A stretch of DNA of 64,000 nucleotides from Lactobacillus gasseri ATCC 33323 = JCM 1131 (GCF_000014425.1 NC_008530.1:124001-188000); one strand, 5' to 3'; shown: positions 54,687 to 64,000, numbered from the stretch's first letter. Notes: a model not told the origin generated them from the sequence alone. Program-made: numbers and translations.

Positions 54687-55613
54687 ATGATTTATACAAT
54701 AACACTTAATCCAGCGATCGATTTGGTAATCATTACTAAAAAATTAGAAGCAAATACTGTTAATCGAACTGAAAATTTTGAGCTTCAACCTAATGGTAAG
54801 GGTGTAAATGTATCGTTTATTTTGAAAAAAATGGGTATAAAAAATATGGCGACCGGAATTGGAGGTGGCTTTACTCTTGATTACATTACAGCAGGTTTAG
54901 AAGAAAAAGGCATCAAGACTAAGTTTCTTAAGGTGAAAGAACCAACTAGGATTAATGTCTTTACACGAGTTTTAGATCAAAATGTGGAATATAAAGAAGT
55001 AAATCCTGGTCCAGAAGTTGGTCCAGAGGTTCAAGATAAGTTCTTGAAGTACTTAAAAGACACCCTGAAAGCAGACGATACTTTAATTATTTCAGGTAGT
55101 TTTTCAAAAGGAATTAAAGCAGAATACTTAGTTGAAATTGCGAAGATTACAGCAGAAAAGGATATCAAACTAGTAATTGATTCTAGTTCTAAAGTTGTGT
55201 TAGATACGCTGCAGTATCAGCCGTATTTATTAAAACCAAACGATCAAGAGCTAGCTAGTTTCTTTGATCTAAATGAAAAATTAGATCAGGAAAAGATCAT
55301 TGAGTTAGCTCGTAAGTTAATTAGCGCTGGCTGTCAGAATGTCTTGGTTTCACTTGGCGAGAATGGAGCGGCTTTAATTAATAAAGATCATGCTTATTTT
55401 GGTAATGCACCGAAAATTCAGGCACTTAATACGGCTGGCGCTGGTGATACAATGCTTGGAACCTTTATTGGAGAAAAGTCAAAGGCAAAAAGCGACACTG
55501 CAGCTTTAAAATCTGCAATAGCGGCTGCTAGCGATACAGCTAGCCGATCCGGATTAACGGATTTTAAATTAGAAAAGTACCTAAAGGAAATTCAAGTAAG
55601 TGAAATTAAGTAG
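54687..55613 (+). CDS. fruK: 1-phosphofructokinase (PfkB family)
   Basis: This 308-residue ribokinase-family enzyme has MIYTITLNPAIDLV at the start, the substrate region LQPNGKGVNVSFIL, ISGSFSKGI, and the C-terminal ATP and anion-hole motif LNTAGAGDTMLGTF. Pairing with a fructose PTS gene 18 bases downstream makes fructose-1-phosphate to fructose-1,6-bisphosphate the likely reaction. The family also includes tagatose-6-phosphate kinase LacC, so overlap with the tagatose route is possible. Confidence 0.88.
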   Translation: MIYTITLNPAIDLVIITKKLEANTVNRTENFELQPNGKGVNVSFILKKMGIKNMATGIGGGFTLDYITAGLEEKGIKTKFLKVKEPTRINVFTRVLDQNVEYKEVNPGPEVGPEVQDKFLKYLKDTLKADDTLIISGSFSKGIKAEYLVEIAKITAEKDIKLVIDSSSKVVLDTLQYQPYLLKPNDQELASFFDLNEKLDQEKIIELARKLISAGCQNVLVSLGENGAALINKDHAYFGNAPKIQALNTAGAGDTMLGTFIGEKSKAKSDTAALKSAIAAASDTASRSGLTDFKLEKYLKEIQVSEIK

Positions 55614-55631
55614 TAGGAAGGATGAAATAAA

Positions 55632-57563
55632 ATGGCTCAATATGATTTAGTCGGGGCAACGGGCTGCGCTACGGGAGTTGCCCATACTTTTATGGCTGAA
55701 GAAGCTTTAGAAAAAGCTGCCCAAAAGTTAGGTTATAAGATCAAAATTGAAACACATGGTCAAACTGGTGTTGAACATGAGCTTACGCCAGAAGAAATAA
55801 AAGCGGCGAAAGGTGTTGTTATTGCTTCTGATGTTGATGTTGATCCAGATCGTTTTGCTGGAAAAAGAGTAGTAATTGTTCCAGTTGCCAAAGGTATCAA
55901 AGAACCTGAAACTTTAATTAGAGAGGCATTGAGTTCAGAAACGCCAATTTATAAACCAGGACAAACGGCCAAAAGTTCTACTGGAAAAAGTAGTGCTGGT
56001 GCTGAAAAATTAGGCACTAAAATTTATACTTCATTAATGAATGGTGTTTCCCACATGTTGCCATTTGTTGTGGCTGGTGGTGTTTTGATTGCTGTTTCAT
56101 TCTTCTGGGGTATTTATTCAGCTGACCCTAAGAGCAGTCAGTATAATCAATTTGCTTATATGCTAAATACAATTGGTAGCACAACCATGGGATTGATGGT
56201 TCCAGTTCTAGGTGCCTTTATTGCAGAAGCCTTAGCTAAAAGATCAGGGCTAGTTGTTGGTTTTGCGGCCGGGATGATTACTAGCGTTGGTGGTGGCGGC
56301 TTCTTAGGTGCGATCATTGGTGGTTATTTAGCTGCCGTTGTAGTACTTTTACTGCAAAAATTAATGAAGCCATTGCCAGACAAAGAATTCCGAGGATTAA
56401 AATCAATTTTCTTATTGCCTGTATTAGGGGTATTTATCACTGGTGCAATCATGTTCTGGTTGAATGGACCAATTAAGGCAATTAACACAGGAATGATGTC
56501 TTGGCTAAAAGGTTTTGAAAATTCAAGTCCAATTCTTTTAGGTATTATCATTGGTGTAATGTGTGCCTCTGACTTTGGTGGACCAATTAACAAAGCTGCT
56601 TATGTAACTGGTACTGCACTTCTTGCTCAAGGTAACTATTACTTCATGGCGGGTGTATCTGCTGCATGTATTGCACCGCCTCTAGCAACTGGTTTTGCAG
56701 TTTTATTAAATAAGAAGGCATATTCTAAGAACGAGCGTACTGCTGGATATGTTAACTTCTTGTTAGGATCAACCCACATTACAGAAGGTGCAATTCCATT
56801 TGCTGCTAAACACCCATTATGGAATATTCCAGCATTTATGGTCGGCTCAGCAATTGCCGCAGCTTTGACTTATGTTTCTAGAATTCAAGTTCCAGCTCCT
56901 CATGGCGGTTTTATTATTTTGCCACTAGTTAATAAGCCATTTCTATGGGTATTGTGGATTGTAGTTGGTGCACTTGTTTCCGGAGTTTTACTAGCTTTAA
57001 TTGCTGGTAGATTTGCTAAGACAGAACCACAATTTGAAGATGGTCCAGATATTGATGTCTTTGGTGAAGAAGAAAATGTTAACAAGCCAGTAGCTGAAAA
57101 AGAAACTACTGATTATAATCTTAAAGATATTTTGGATACTCAAAATATCAAAATTAATGTTGATGTTCCAGATAAAGATTCAGCGCTTAAGTATTTAGCT
57201 AACTTTGCTGTAAAGAATGGCTTAGCTAGTGATAGCGAAGAAGTTTATGATAAATATTTAGCTAGAGAAAAGGAAAGCTCTACAGGGATGACTGATGGTT
57301 TTGCAATTCCACATGCACAATCTGCTGCTATTAAGCAATCTGCCATGCTTGTTTTGAAGTTGAAAAATCCGATTGATTGGAATTCCTTAGATGGGCAAAA
57401 GATTGATACGGTGATTTCTTTCTTAATTCCAGCAAAGGACAGTAAGACTCATTTACAGTACTTATCTAACACGGCTAAATTGCTTACTCATAAAGACTTT
57501 ATTGAAAAATTGAAAGAAGCTAAAACGCCAGAAGAGATTAAGAAGTTATTTGATGGAGAATAA
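55632..57563 (+). CDS. fruA: fructose PTS EIIBCA
   Basis: The 643-residue fused permease has domain order B-C-A. IIB (about 1-100) has Cys12 in GATGCATGVAHTFMAEEAL. IIC (about 130-460) has the fructose-type MNGVSHMLPFVVAGG and FVLLGSTHITEGAIPFA-like segment. IIA (about 490-640) has the phosphohistidine in TDGFAIPHAQS. It brings in fructose and delivers fructose-1-phosphate to FruK. No clear terminator was seen between it and pepO. Confidence 0.92.
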   Translation: MAQYDLVGATGCATGVAHTFMAEEALEKAAQKLGYKIKIETHGQTGVEHELTPEEIKAAKGVVIASDVDVDPDRFAGKRVVIVPVAKGIKEPETLIREALSSETPIYKPGQTAKSSTGKSSAGAEKLGTKIYTSLMNGVSHMLPFVVAGGVLIAVSFFWGIYSADPKSSQYNQFAYMLNTIGSTTMGLMVPVLGAFIAEALAKRSGLVVGFAAGMITSVGGGGFLGAIIGGYLAAVVVLLLQKLMKPLPDKEFRGLKSIFLLPVLGVFITGAIMFWLNGPIKAINTGMMSWLKGFENSSPILLGIIIGVMCASDFGGPINKAAYVTGTALLAQGNYYFMAGVSAACIAPPLATGFAVLLNKKAYSKNERTAGYVNFLLGSTHITEGAIPFAAKHPLWNIPAFMVGSAIAAALTYVSRIQVPAPHGGFIILPLVNKPFLWVLWIVVGALVSGVLLALIAGRFAKTEPQFEDGPDIDVFGEEENVNKPVAEKETTDYNLKDILDTQNIKINVDVPDKDSALKYLANFAVKNGLASDSEEVYDKYLAREKESSTGMTDGFAIPHAQSAAIKQSAMLVLKLKNPIDWNSLDGQKIDTVISFLIPAKDSKTHLQYLSNTAKLLTHKDFIEKLKEAKTPEEIKKLFDGE

Positions 57564-57652
57564 GTAAAAGCTGATTTTTAATAATAGACTAAAAATTTTA
57601 ATAATGATATCATCTATATAACCACTTATGAATTACAAGGAGGAATTAATTA

Positions 57653-59602
57653 ATGGCATTATTCAATGTACGTGGCGGTGCTGGTGATATCACTAAGCCA
57701 GATCTTAACGCAAGACCACAAGATAATCTTTACTTAGCAGTGAACTCTGAATGGATTGAAAAAGCAAAGATTCCTTCAGACCGTTCAAGAATTAGCTCAT
57801 TTGACGGCATTGACTTGAATATTGAGAAGAGCTTAATGCAAGATTTTGCTGATTTTGCAGCTGGTAAAAAGAAATTGCCAGAAGTTCCTAATTTTGACAA
57901 GGCAGTTGAGCTTTATAGGATTGCTAACAATTTCGATAAAAGAAATGAAGACGGTGCTAAGCCAATTAAGGCTGATCTTGAAGAAATTACTAGTTTACGC
58001 AACTTAGCTGATTTGAACTTAAGAGCAGCTGATTTCTATAAGAATGCTTTTGACTTACCAATTAGCGTCTCAGTTGATGCAGATATGAAGGATACTAAGG
58101 TTCATGTTGTTTACTTTGGTGGACCTGGCTTGTTCTTACCTGACACAACTACTTATGACAATCCTGCAGCTGCTGACTTATTGAAAGTATTACAAGATCA
58201 ATCTGAAAACTTGTTGAAGATGGCTGGCGTAAGTGAAGCAGATGCTAAGAAATATGTCGAAGATGCATTGAAGTTTGATAAAAAGCTTTCTAAAGTTCTT
58301 AAGTCAACTGAAGAATGGGCCGATTATCCAGCAATGTACAATCCAATATCTTTAGCTGAATTTGAAGCAAAATTTGATAGTTTCAAGATTGATAACTTCT
58401 TAGCTAGTTTATTTGCTAAAAAACCTGAAAAGATTATTGTAACTGAACCGAGATTCTTAGATCACGTTGAAGAATTGATCAACGAAGATAATTTTGATGA
58501 AATTAAGGGCTGGATGGTTGTTAAGTTCATTAACGGTGTAGCTGCATATCTTTCGCAAGACTTCCGTAAAGCGGCCTTTCCATTTAGTCAAGCTTTATCA
58601 GGTCAGCCTGAATTATCTTCTGGAACTAAGCAAGCTTACCATTTAGCTAATGGTATGTTCAGCGAAGTAGTTGGTGTATACTACGGCCAAACTTACTTTG
58701 GTGCAGAAGCTAAGGCTGATGTTGAAGATATGATTCATAAAATGATTGATGTTTATGAAAAACGTATCTCTGAAAATGATTGGCTATCTGAAGATACTAA
58801 GAAGAAGGCAATCGTTAAGTTACGTGCCTTAATTTTAAAGATTGGTTATCCAGAAAAAATCGAAAAAATTTATGATCGTCTTCAAGTAACCCCTGAATCA
58901 GAAGGTGGTAGTCTTTACTCAAACGAAAGTGCTGCTGCTGTTGAATCAATTAAGTACAACCTTGAGAAATTAACTGAACCAGTTGATAGAACTGTTTGGT
59001 TAATGCCAGGTAACTTGGTAAATGCATGTTACGATCCACAAAGAAACGACATCACTTTCCCAGCTGCAATTTTGCAAAAGCCATTCTATGATTTGAAGCA
59101 ATCACGTAGCTTGAACTATGGTGGTATTGGTGTGGTTATTGCTCATGAAATTTCGCATGCCTTTGACAACAATGGGGCTAAGTTTGATGAATTCGGTAAC
59201 TTGAAGAACTGGTGGACTGACGAAGATTTCGCTGAATTTAAGAAGCGTACCCAAGCTGAAATTGACTTGTTTAACGGCATTGAATATGGTCCAGTAACCT
59301 TGAATGGTAAGCAAATTGTTTCAGAAAACATTGCTGACCAAGGTGGCTTGACTGCTGCTGTTGAAGCTAATAAGGGTGAAAATGGCAACATGAAGGAAGT
59401 CTTTGAAAACTTCGCTCGCGTTTGGGCAAACAAGCAACTTCCAGAATCAATTAAGACGCAAGTTTCAGTTGACGTTCACGCTCCTGGTCCTGAAAGAGCT
59501 AATGTTCAATCACAATGCCAAGAAGAATTCTACAAGGCATTTGATGTGAAACCAGAAGACGGTATGTGGCTTGATCCAGAAAAACGTGTTGTAATTTGGT
59601 AG
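57653..59602 (+). CDS. pepO: M13 family zinc endopeptidase PepO
   Basis: This 649-residue neprilysin-type peptidase has full family length. The zinc motif HEISH lies in VVIAHEISHAFDNNGAKFD, with the third ligand Glu in SENIADQGGLTAA and substrate-binding VNACYDPQRNDITFPAAIL. There is no signal peptide, so it is cytoplasmic like other lactic PepO enzymes and degrades imported oligopeptides. A strong aaggagg precedes the ATG. Confidence 0.93.
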   Translation: MALFNVRGGAGDITKPDLNARPQDNLYLAVNSEWIEKAKIPSDRSRISSFDGIDLNIEKSLMQDFADFAAGKKKLPEVPNFDKAVELYRIANNFDKRNEDGAKPIKADLEEITSLRNLADLNLRAADFYKNAFDLPISVSVDADMKDTKVHVVYFGGPGLFLPDTTTYDNPAAADLLKVLQDQSENLLKMAGVSEADAKKYVEDALKFDKKLSKVLKSTEEWADYPAMYNPISLAEFEAKFDSFKIDNFLASLFAKKPEKIIVTEPRFLDHVEELINEDNFDEIKGWMVVKFINGVAAYLSQDFRKAAFPFSQALSGQPELSSGTKQAYHLANGMFSEVVGVYYGQTYFGAEAKADVEDMIHKMIDVYEKRISENDWLSEDTKKKAIVKLRALILKIGYPEKIEKIYDRLQVTPESEGGSLYSNESAAAVESIKYNLEKLTEPVDRTVWLMPGNLVNACYDPQRNDITFPAAILQKPFYDLKQSRSLNYGGIGVVIAHEISHAFDNNGAKFDEFGNLKNWWTDEDFAEFKKRTQAEIDLFNGIEYGPVTLNGKQIVSENIADQGGLTAAVEANKGENGNMKEVFENFARVWANKQLPESIKTQVSVDVHAPGPERANVQSQCQEEFYKAFDVKPEDGMWLDPEKRVVIW

Positions 59603-59621
59603 GAATTAAATAAGAATCATT

Positions 59622-59658
59622 AAGAATCAAATGGTAAAAAGCTGTTTGATTCTTTTTT
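59622..59658 (+). terminator. intrinsic terminator of pepO
   Basis: AAGAATCAAA and TTTGATTCTT pair, followed by TTTT. Confidence 0.82.
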
Positions 59659-59746
59659 CATAGTTTGCAAAAAAATATCGTTAATAATATTATGAATTGG
59701 TATTCTTATTATCTAAGACAATCTTCTTAATTAGAAAAGGTTAAAA

Positions 59747-61468
59747 ATGTTAGAAAAAATAAAAACTAATAAATTTTGCCAATTTATCTGGCCGTATCTC
59801 TTAATTATTTTGGCCACTACAATTGTTATCTCGCCGCAATTAATTTCGCATACTATCCTAGCTAGCGATGATACGGCAGATACCTTGTTTCACTATAGTC
59901 GTTTCTATGATGCAGGAATGCAGCTAAAAACTGGAATTTTTAGCATCTTTCAAACTAATTTTACCTTCCAGCAGAGCGGTAGAATTATTAATGCAATTTA
60001 TGGACCGTTATTTGCATACTTTAATGGAATTTTAGTTCTTATTGCGGGTAATTGGTTTAATTATCAAGTCATTTTAGCCTATGTTATTTCGCTATTAGGT
60101 GCTGGGAGTATGTATTACTTACTTCAAAAAGTAGGTATTAATAAACTACTAGCTACAGTAATAGGAATTATTTACATTAACATTGGGATGATTCCAGCCT
60201 TTATTAACCGTAGTTCATTTAACGGTTGGGGACAGGCATTAATGCCGTTAGTTGTGTTATGCGGCGTACGCATGATTCAAGATAAAGAGAAACCAATTAA
60301 CTGGATTCAGCTAATGTTAGTAATGAGTTTGCTAGTGCAAGTTCATGTTTTGAGCACTTTAATGGCAGCTCTTTTATTAATTCCTTTCTTTATCTATTCC
60401 TTAATTATTAATTATAATTCTAAAAAGGTGTGGATCCCTTTTATTAAGGCTGTTGTCGGAACAATAGTATTATCAGCTAATGTAATTGGGGCTTTTTTAG
60501 TTTTAATGCCTAATAATCATTTAGCTGCGAATACTGAATTTGATCTGTCTCGTGGCGGGTTACGTCCACATGTGCTGTGGCATAACGAATATGGCACAGC
60601 TTTTGCCTATATTTTGCCAATTTTTGTTTTATTAATTATTGCGCAATTTGTTTATGTCGTAATGCACTACAAAAAAGATAGATTAAATACTTTTGTAACT
60701 ATTTGGGGTACGGTTTTATTAGGACTGTCTTCATTTGTTTTTCCTTGGGGATTGGTTCAACGCATTTTTCCAAGCTTGAAGTCATACTTCCAATTTCCGT
60801 TTAGATTAACTGTTGTTGCCTATCCATTAATTTTACTAGGGATGGCATTAACTATTAATCAGTTACTAAAACAAGGAGTTAAACCAAGAGCAGTTGGAAT
60901 TAGTTTAGTGGTAGTTCTTCTTTTAGAAGCTGCTGTACCAAATATCATTACTAATCACATCTTTACTGTTGCTTGTGGAAAAGATGCGCAAGTTCAAACA
61001 GTAGCTAAAGCATCAAACAGTGATCAGATGCTTAAGATGTTGAAATGGCACTACTTGCCTGATTATTTACCAACTAAAGACAAGTCTATTGACCAAAATG
61101 CAGCTTATCTTTACAAACTAAATGTAGTTGATCAATATCAAAAATTTAATCATAAAGTTGCTAAAAATGGTGATTTGATTCTTTCTTGGAAAGGAAAAAA
61201 GGATAAAGATATTGTCTTGCCCGTTGTTTTATACAAGCAAAGTGAATTAACTGTGAACAGTAAGAAATTCACTGGTGCAAAAAACGTAATTGGAAATCCA
61301 ATTATTTCGCAAAAGTCAGGTCTCAATCGTGCTGTTTTGCGTTTTATTGCTCCAGCTTGGTTCTATGTAGTCAGCGCAATTTCGTTAATAGCATGGCTCA
61401 GCGTACTTGTATTTTACCTGTGGAAAAAATTTATTAATAATAACAACAACAAAATAAAAGTTGCTTAA
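59747..61468 (+). CDS. polytopic membrane protein, GT-C/YfhO-like
   Basis: The 573-residue protein has about eleven to twelve membrane helices and a C-terminal extracytoplasmic domain (about 430-535) before a last helix. An acidic first loop (HTILASDDTADTLFHYSRFYD) just after helix 1 is where GT-C glycosyltransferases place their catalytic acids. It resembles the YfhO-type or related 6-pyruvoyl-tetrahydropterin-synthase-annotated membrane proteins of lactobacilli. A role in glycosylating cell-envelope polymers is possible but unproved. The basic tail ends in an Asn run. Confidence 0.6.
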   Translation: MLEKIKTNKFCQFIWPYLLIILATTIVISPQLISHTILASDDTADTLFHYSRFYDAGMQLKTGIFSIFQTNFTFQQSGRIINAIYGPLFAYFNGILVLIAGNWFNYQVILAYVISLLGAGSMYYLLQKVGINKLLATVIGIIYINIGMIPAFINRSSFNGWGQALMPLVVLCGVRMIQDKEKPINWIQLMLVMSLLVQVHVLSTLMAALLLIPFFIYSLIINYNSKKVWIPFIKAVVGTIVLSANVIGAFLVLMPNNHLAANTEFDLSRGGLRPHVLWHNEYGTAFAYILPIFVLLIIAQFVYVVMHYKKDRLNTFVTIWGTVLLGLSSFVFPWGLVQRIFPSLKSYFQFPFRLTVVAYPLILLGMALTINQLLKQGVKPRAVGISLVVVLLLEAAVPNIITNHIFTVACGKDAQVQTVAKASNSDQMLKMLKWHYLPDYLPTKDKSIDQNAAYLYKLNVVDQYQKFNHKVAKNGDLILSWKGKKDKDIVLPVVLYKQSELTVNSKKFTGAKNVIGNPIISQKSGLNRAVLRFIAPAWFYVVSAISLIAWLSVLVFYLWKKFINNNNNKIKVA

Positions 61469-61477
61469 TCATATACA

Positions 61478-61525
61478 AAAGTAGTCTTTTAATAAGATAG
61501 TCTTATTAAGAGGCTCCTTTTTGTT
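61478..61525 (+). terminator. intrinsic terminator
   Basis: CTTTTAATAAGA and TCTTATTAAGAG pair around TAG, followed by a T-rich stretch. Confidence 0.75.
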
Positions 61526-61617
61526 TGTATGGTTTTACTTACTATTAATATCAATTTATTTTTTGATTATTACATGGCTATAGCTGTCTTGTTATGTTAT
61601 GATTTAATTGTAATCAT

Positions 61618-61640
61618 TGAAACCGCTTTCTATGGTTTCA
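61618..61640 (+). promoter_or_regulatory. cre-like site inside an inverted repeat before pckA
   Basis: TGAAACCGCTTTCT (61618-61631) matches cre at 12 of 14. It is also the left part of TGAAACC-N9-GGTTTCA (61618-61640), which ends one base before the ribosome site gaggagg (61641-61647). CcpA control is expected for a gluconeogenic-type enzyme; the stem-loop could also affect translation. Confidence 0.6.
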
Positions 61641-61656
61641 GAGGAGGAAAAATAAG

Positions 61657-63315
61657 GTGAGTACACAAGAACGTTATTCTCATGATGAGTTAAGAAAAGC
61701 TAACAAAAAATTTAGTCGGGTTCGTTCTACTATTGAATCTGCCTTTTATGGCAACAATGTACACGAAGTAACTAGTGTTGCTGAAGCTTATAATTTAGCT
61801 AAAAAACAATCTGGTGTTATCGAAACTGACCTACCGATTTTGCATACTAAGGAACTAGGCTTGCCACAAGGTGCAAAGCAATTAGTTTATAACCACGGTA
61901 AAATTTTGGGTAGAACAGCAAGTGCACGTCACTTTGTTGATGATCCAAAAGAAGATCCAGAGGCATTAGCAGGTAACTTACGTGAAGATATTTATAAGGG
62001 CCATGATCAAAAATTCTTAAAGGCTACAGTTTTAGTTGGATTAGACCCAACCTTTACTGTTAAGGCACATATTATGATGCCAGAGGATCAAGCCTTTAAC
62101 TTACTTTCATATATTTTGAACTTCCACTTCTTTGATGAAGAAGCAGAGAAAATTTACAAGAATTCTAAAGTATATGACGAAGGAGATATTTACTTCTACT
62201 TCGATCCAAATACTCAAGATGAAGATTATCCTAAGGGATTCGGCGTCTTTGACGCACCACATAACTGTGCTGCAGTCTTCGGCTTACGCTACTTTGGAGA
62301 ATTGAAGAAGGGTACTTTAACTCTTGCTTGGGCTATGGCTCACAGAAATGGTTATACTGCTTGTCACGGTGGTGAAAAGTCATTCCACTTTAAGGACAAG
62401 GACGATAAGGTATTTGCCTTCTATGGCTTATCTGGTTCAGGTAAATCTACTTTGACTCATGAAATGTACGATGGTAAATATGACATCACTGTTTTACATG
62501 ATGACGCATTTATTATTTCTCGTGAAGATGGTTCTTCAGTAGCATTGGAGCCTTCATACTTTGATAAGACTCACGATTATCCAGCAGGTCACCACGAGAC
62601 TAAGTACTACACTACAATTATGAACTGTGCAGTTACTCAAGATGAAGATGGTAAGAAAGTTATTGTAACTGAAGACTTACGTAACAACAATGGTCGTGTT
62701 ATTAAGACTCGTTACACTTCACCACATAGAGTTGACTACGAAGATGCACCAATTACTGCTCTATTCTGGATTATGAAGGATGGTTCATTACCACCAATCT
62801 TAAAAGTTGATGATCCAGTTTTAGCAACAACAATGGGACTTACTTTGGCTACTAAGAGAACTAGTGCTGAAAACTTGCCAAAGGGCTTTGACATGAATAC
62901 TTTGGTAATTGAACCATTCGCAGATCCATTCCGCGCATATCCAGTATCTGGCGATTATTCAGACTTCAAGGAATTATTCACTAAGCGTGGAGCTTCTTGT
63001 TACATCTTGAATACTGATGCCTTTATGGGTAAGGACATTCCAAAGGAAGTAACTAAGAAGTTAGTCGAGGATCTTGCTAACGGCAGTATCAAAGATAGTG
63101 ACTGGAAACCATTTGGTAACTTCAAGGGTGTATCTTACTTGCCAATTGAAGGTTATGAAGTTCATCTAGAAGATCCTGAATACCAAAAGACCTTAGCTAA
63201 GAGAATGCAAGACCGCTTAGACTGGTTGAATAAGTACGATGAAGAACATCCTACTCAACCAATCCAAGAAGAAGCTAAGAAGACTTTGGAAGGTATCATT
63301 AAAGAATTAAATTAG
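61657..63315 (+). CDS. pckA: phosphoenolpyruvate carboxykinase (ATP)
   Basis: The 552-residue enzyme starts at GTG 61657, right after gaggagg. ATP-type PCK motifs are present: the P-loop GLSGSGKSTLTHEMY, the metal and phosphate site VLHDDAFIIS, RYTSPHRVDYEDAP, and the substrate region GYTACHGGEKSFHF. It interconverts oxaloacetate and phosphoenolpyruvate. In lactobacilli with an incomplete TCA cycle it may run toward oxaloacetate for aspartate supply (inference). It is monocistronic with its own cre and terminator. Confidence 0.92.
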   Translation: MSTQERYSHDELRKANKKFSRVRSTIESAFYGNNVHEVTSVAEAYNLAKKQSGVIETDLPILHTKELGLPQGAKQLVYNHGKILGRTASARHFVDDPKEDPEALAGNLREDIYKGHDQKFLKATVLVGLDPTFTVKAHIMMPEDQAFNLLSYILNFHFFDEEAEKIYKNSKVYDEGDIYFYFDPNTQDEDYPKGFGVFDAPHNCAAVFGLRYFGELKKGTLTLAWAMAHRNGYTACHGGEKSFHFKDKDDKVFAFYGLSGSGKSTLTHEMYDGKYDITVLHDDAFIISREDGSSVALEPSYFDKTHDYPAGHHETKYYTTIMNCAVTQDEDGKKVIVTEDLRNNNGRVIKTRYTSPHRVDYEDAPITALFWIMKDGSLPPILKVDDPVLATTMGLTLATKRTSAENLPKGFDMNTLVIEPFADPFRAYPVSGDYSDFKELFTKRGASCYILNTDAFMGKDIPKEVTKKLVEDLANGSIKDSDWKPFGNFKGVSYLPIEGYEVHLEDPEYQKTLAKRMQDRLDWLNKYDEEHPTQPIQEEAKKTLEGIIKELN

Positions 63316-63356
63316 TTAATTGAAAAATCCCCTATCAATTTCTATATTAGAACATT

Positions 63357-63391
63357 GAAAAAGCGCATCCCATTGGGATGCGCTTTTTGTA
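63357..63391. terminator. bidirectional intrinsic terminator
   Basis: AAAAAGCGCATCCCA and TGGGATGCGCTTTTT form a perfect hairpin between convergent pckA and kup. Confidence 0.92.
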
Positions 63392-63407
63392 TATCTATAT
63401 CTATTTA

Positions 63408-64000
63408 TTACTCTTTGAGTTCACCTTCAGCTTGAAGTTTCTTTTTGATATCTTCAAATTTCTTTGGTGCGATACGAGTAATATGTTGTCTTCGTTGATT
63501 TCCTAAGATTAATGGTACACGTTCAATAACTGTATCAGCATAATCTAAGCCAAACCAAGAAGCTGGATTAGAAGAAAGATTTTGAAGCCATACACGTGCT
63601 TCAACTAAGAATTTTTCATAACTTCTAAGTTGCGTTTGTGGACTAATTACATCATTAACGATAACGAATGAAAAATCACCAACATCTCTACCTGGAGTAG
63701 TGGTGTATTCTTGTGGTTGCGATTCAATCGTGCCATCTTTGATTAAATCGTGGACAATTTGACGTAAGTAAACATTAACTTTTTGTTGCTGTTTAAATCC
63801 TAAATATAGTTGAACATTAATTACGTTCTTTGTGCCATAGGTATTAACTGCATATTCAGCAGTAAAAGGTTCATTCGTTACATTTACGGTTACAAACCAA
63901 TAAGCATGAGCACGCTTAGGGCGTTTATCTAAAATTGAATACAGCATATCGCGCTTAATAAACTTGTTGTATTTAACTTTTGCCATGTAGACCAAGTTGG
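63408..64000 (-). CDS. kup: Kup potassium transporter, C-terminal cytoplasmic part (5' end outside window)
   Basis: The frame is open to the right edge, so only the last about 197 codons are seen; the TTG at 63995 is an internal codon. The visible part has no membrane helix and matches the Kup C-terminal domain: SILDKRPKRAHAYWFVTVNV, NVQLYLGFKQQQKVNVYLRQ, TTPGRDVGDFSFVIV and ASWFGLDYADTVIERVPLIL. Kup takes up potassium with protons at the membrane. Confidence 0.88.
   Translation of the reverse strand, partial: NLVYMAKVKYNKFIKRDMLYSILDKRPKRAHAYWFVTVNVTNEPFTAEYAVNTYGTKNVINVQLYLGFKQQQKVNVYLRQIVHDLIKDGTIESQPQEYTTTPGRDVGDFSFVIVNDVISPQTQLRSYEKFLVEARVWLQNLSSNPASWFGLDYADTVIERVPLILGNQRRQHITRIAPKKFEDIKKKLQAEGELKE

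Overview
This window looks like chromosome of a low-GC lactic acid bacterium, most likely Lactobacillus of the gasseri/johnsonii group. The evidence is AT-rich DNA, Mub/MBG-type LPQTG adhesins with a YSIRK-like signal, type II nucleoside deoxyribosyltransferase, PepO, an anaerobic ribonucleotide reductase, and a D-aspartate ligase of the kind that builds D-Asp/D-Asn cross-bridges. The species is inferred. Most genes lie on the + strand. No rRNA, tRNA, CRISPR array, prophage or intact IS was seen.

Layout. 0-2.3 kb: two YibE/F-like membrane proteins (the first cut by the window edge) and an esterase; a near-perfect parS-like site overlaps the esterase stop codon. 2.3-11.5 kb: an amino-sugar (probably N-acetylgalactosamine) locus with an intracellular family GH31 glycosidase facing gntR-agaS-nagA, then a mannose-family PTS (IIB-IIC-IID-IIA). 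Two nearly identical operator-like sites and two cre-like sites tie the two transcription units together. 11.5-17.2 kb: an Rpn-like remnant, a zinc-ribbon membrane protein with a lipoprotein partner, ntd, an orphan PTS IIA with an anomalous start, and a phosphatase/GntR pair. 17.3-21.7 kb: a universal stress protein, a structured RNA candidate holding a 48-codon ORF, and a phosphonate-type ABC transporter. 21.8-27.6 kb: an unknown protein, a metallophosphoesterase, then asnB plus D-aspartate ligase for cell-wall cross-bridge synthesis. 27.7-32.6 kb: nrdDG behind a pair of NrdR-like boxes, then MIP18/DUF1858 and DUF438/hemerythrin/PAS proteins.

32.9-48.2 kb is one continuous reading frame for a giant (about 5,084 residue) MBG/Mub adhesin, broken by a single in-frame TAG at 39597-39599 that sits inside a perfect 16-bp palindrome. 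Its C-terminal part has four 570-bp tandem repeats. 48.3-53.7 kb: an MFS transporter, tagatose-bisphosphate aldolase lacD and a second LPQTG protein with coiled coils and a SEC10/PgrA-like core. 53.8-64 kb: RpiR regulator, fruK-fruA, pepO, a polytopic GT-C-like membrane protein, pckA, and the C-terminal end of a Kup potassium transporter that runs off the right edge.

Together the genes describe a gut commensal that forages host amino sugars and fructose under CcpA control (cre-like sites before six units), displays very large mucus-binding proteins, and lives anaerobically. The observations most worth checking are the amber-interrupted adhesin, the GH31 enzyme with apparently substituted catalytic acids, the structured RNA at 18 kb and the parS-like site.
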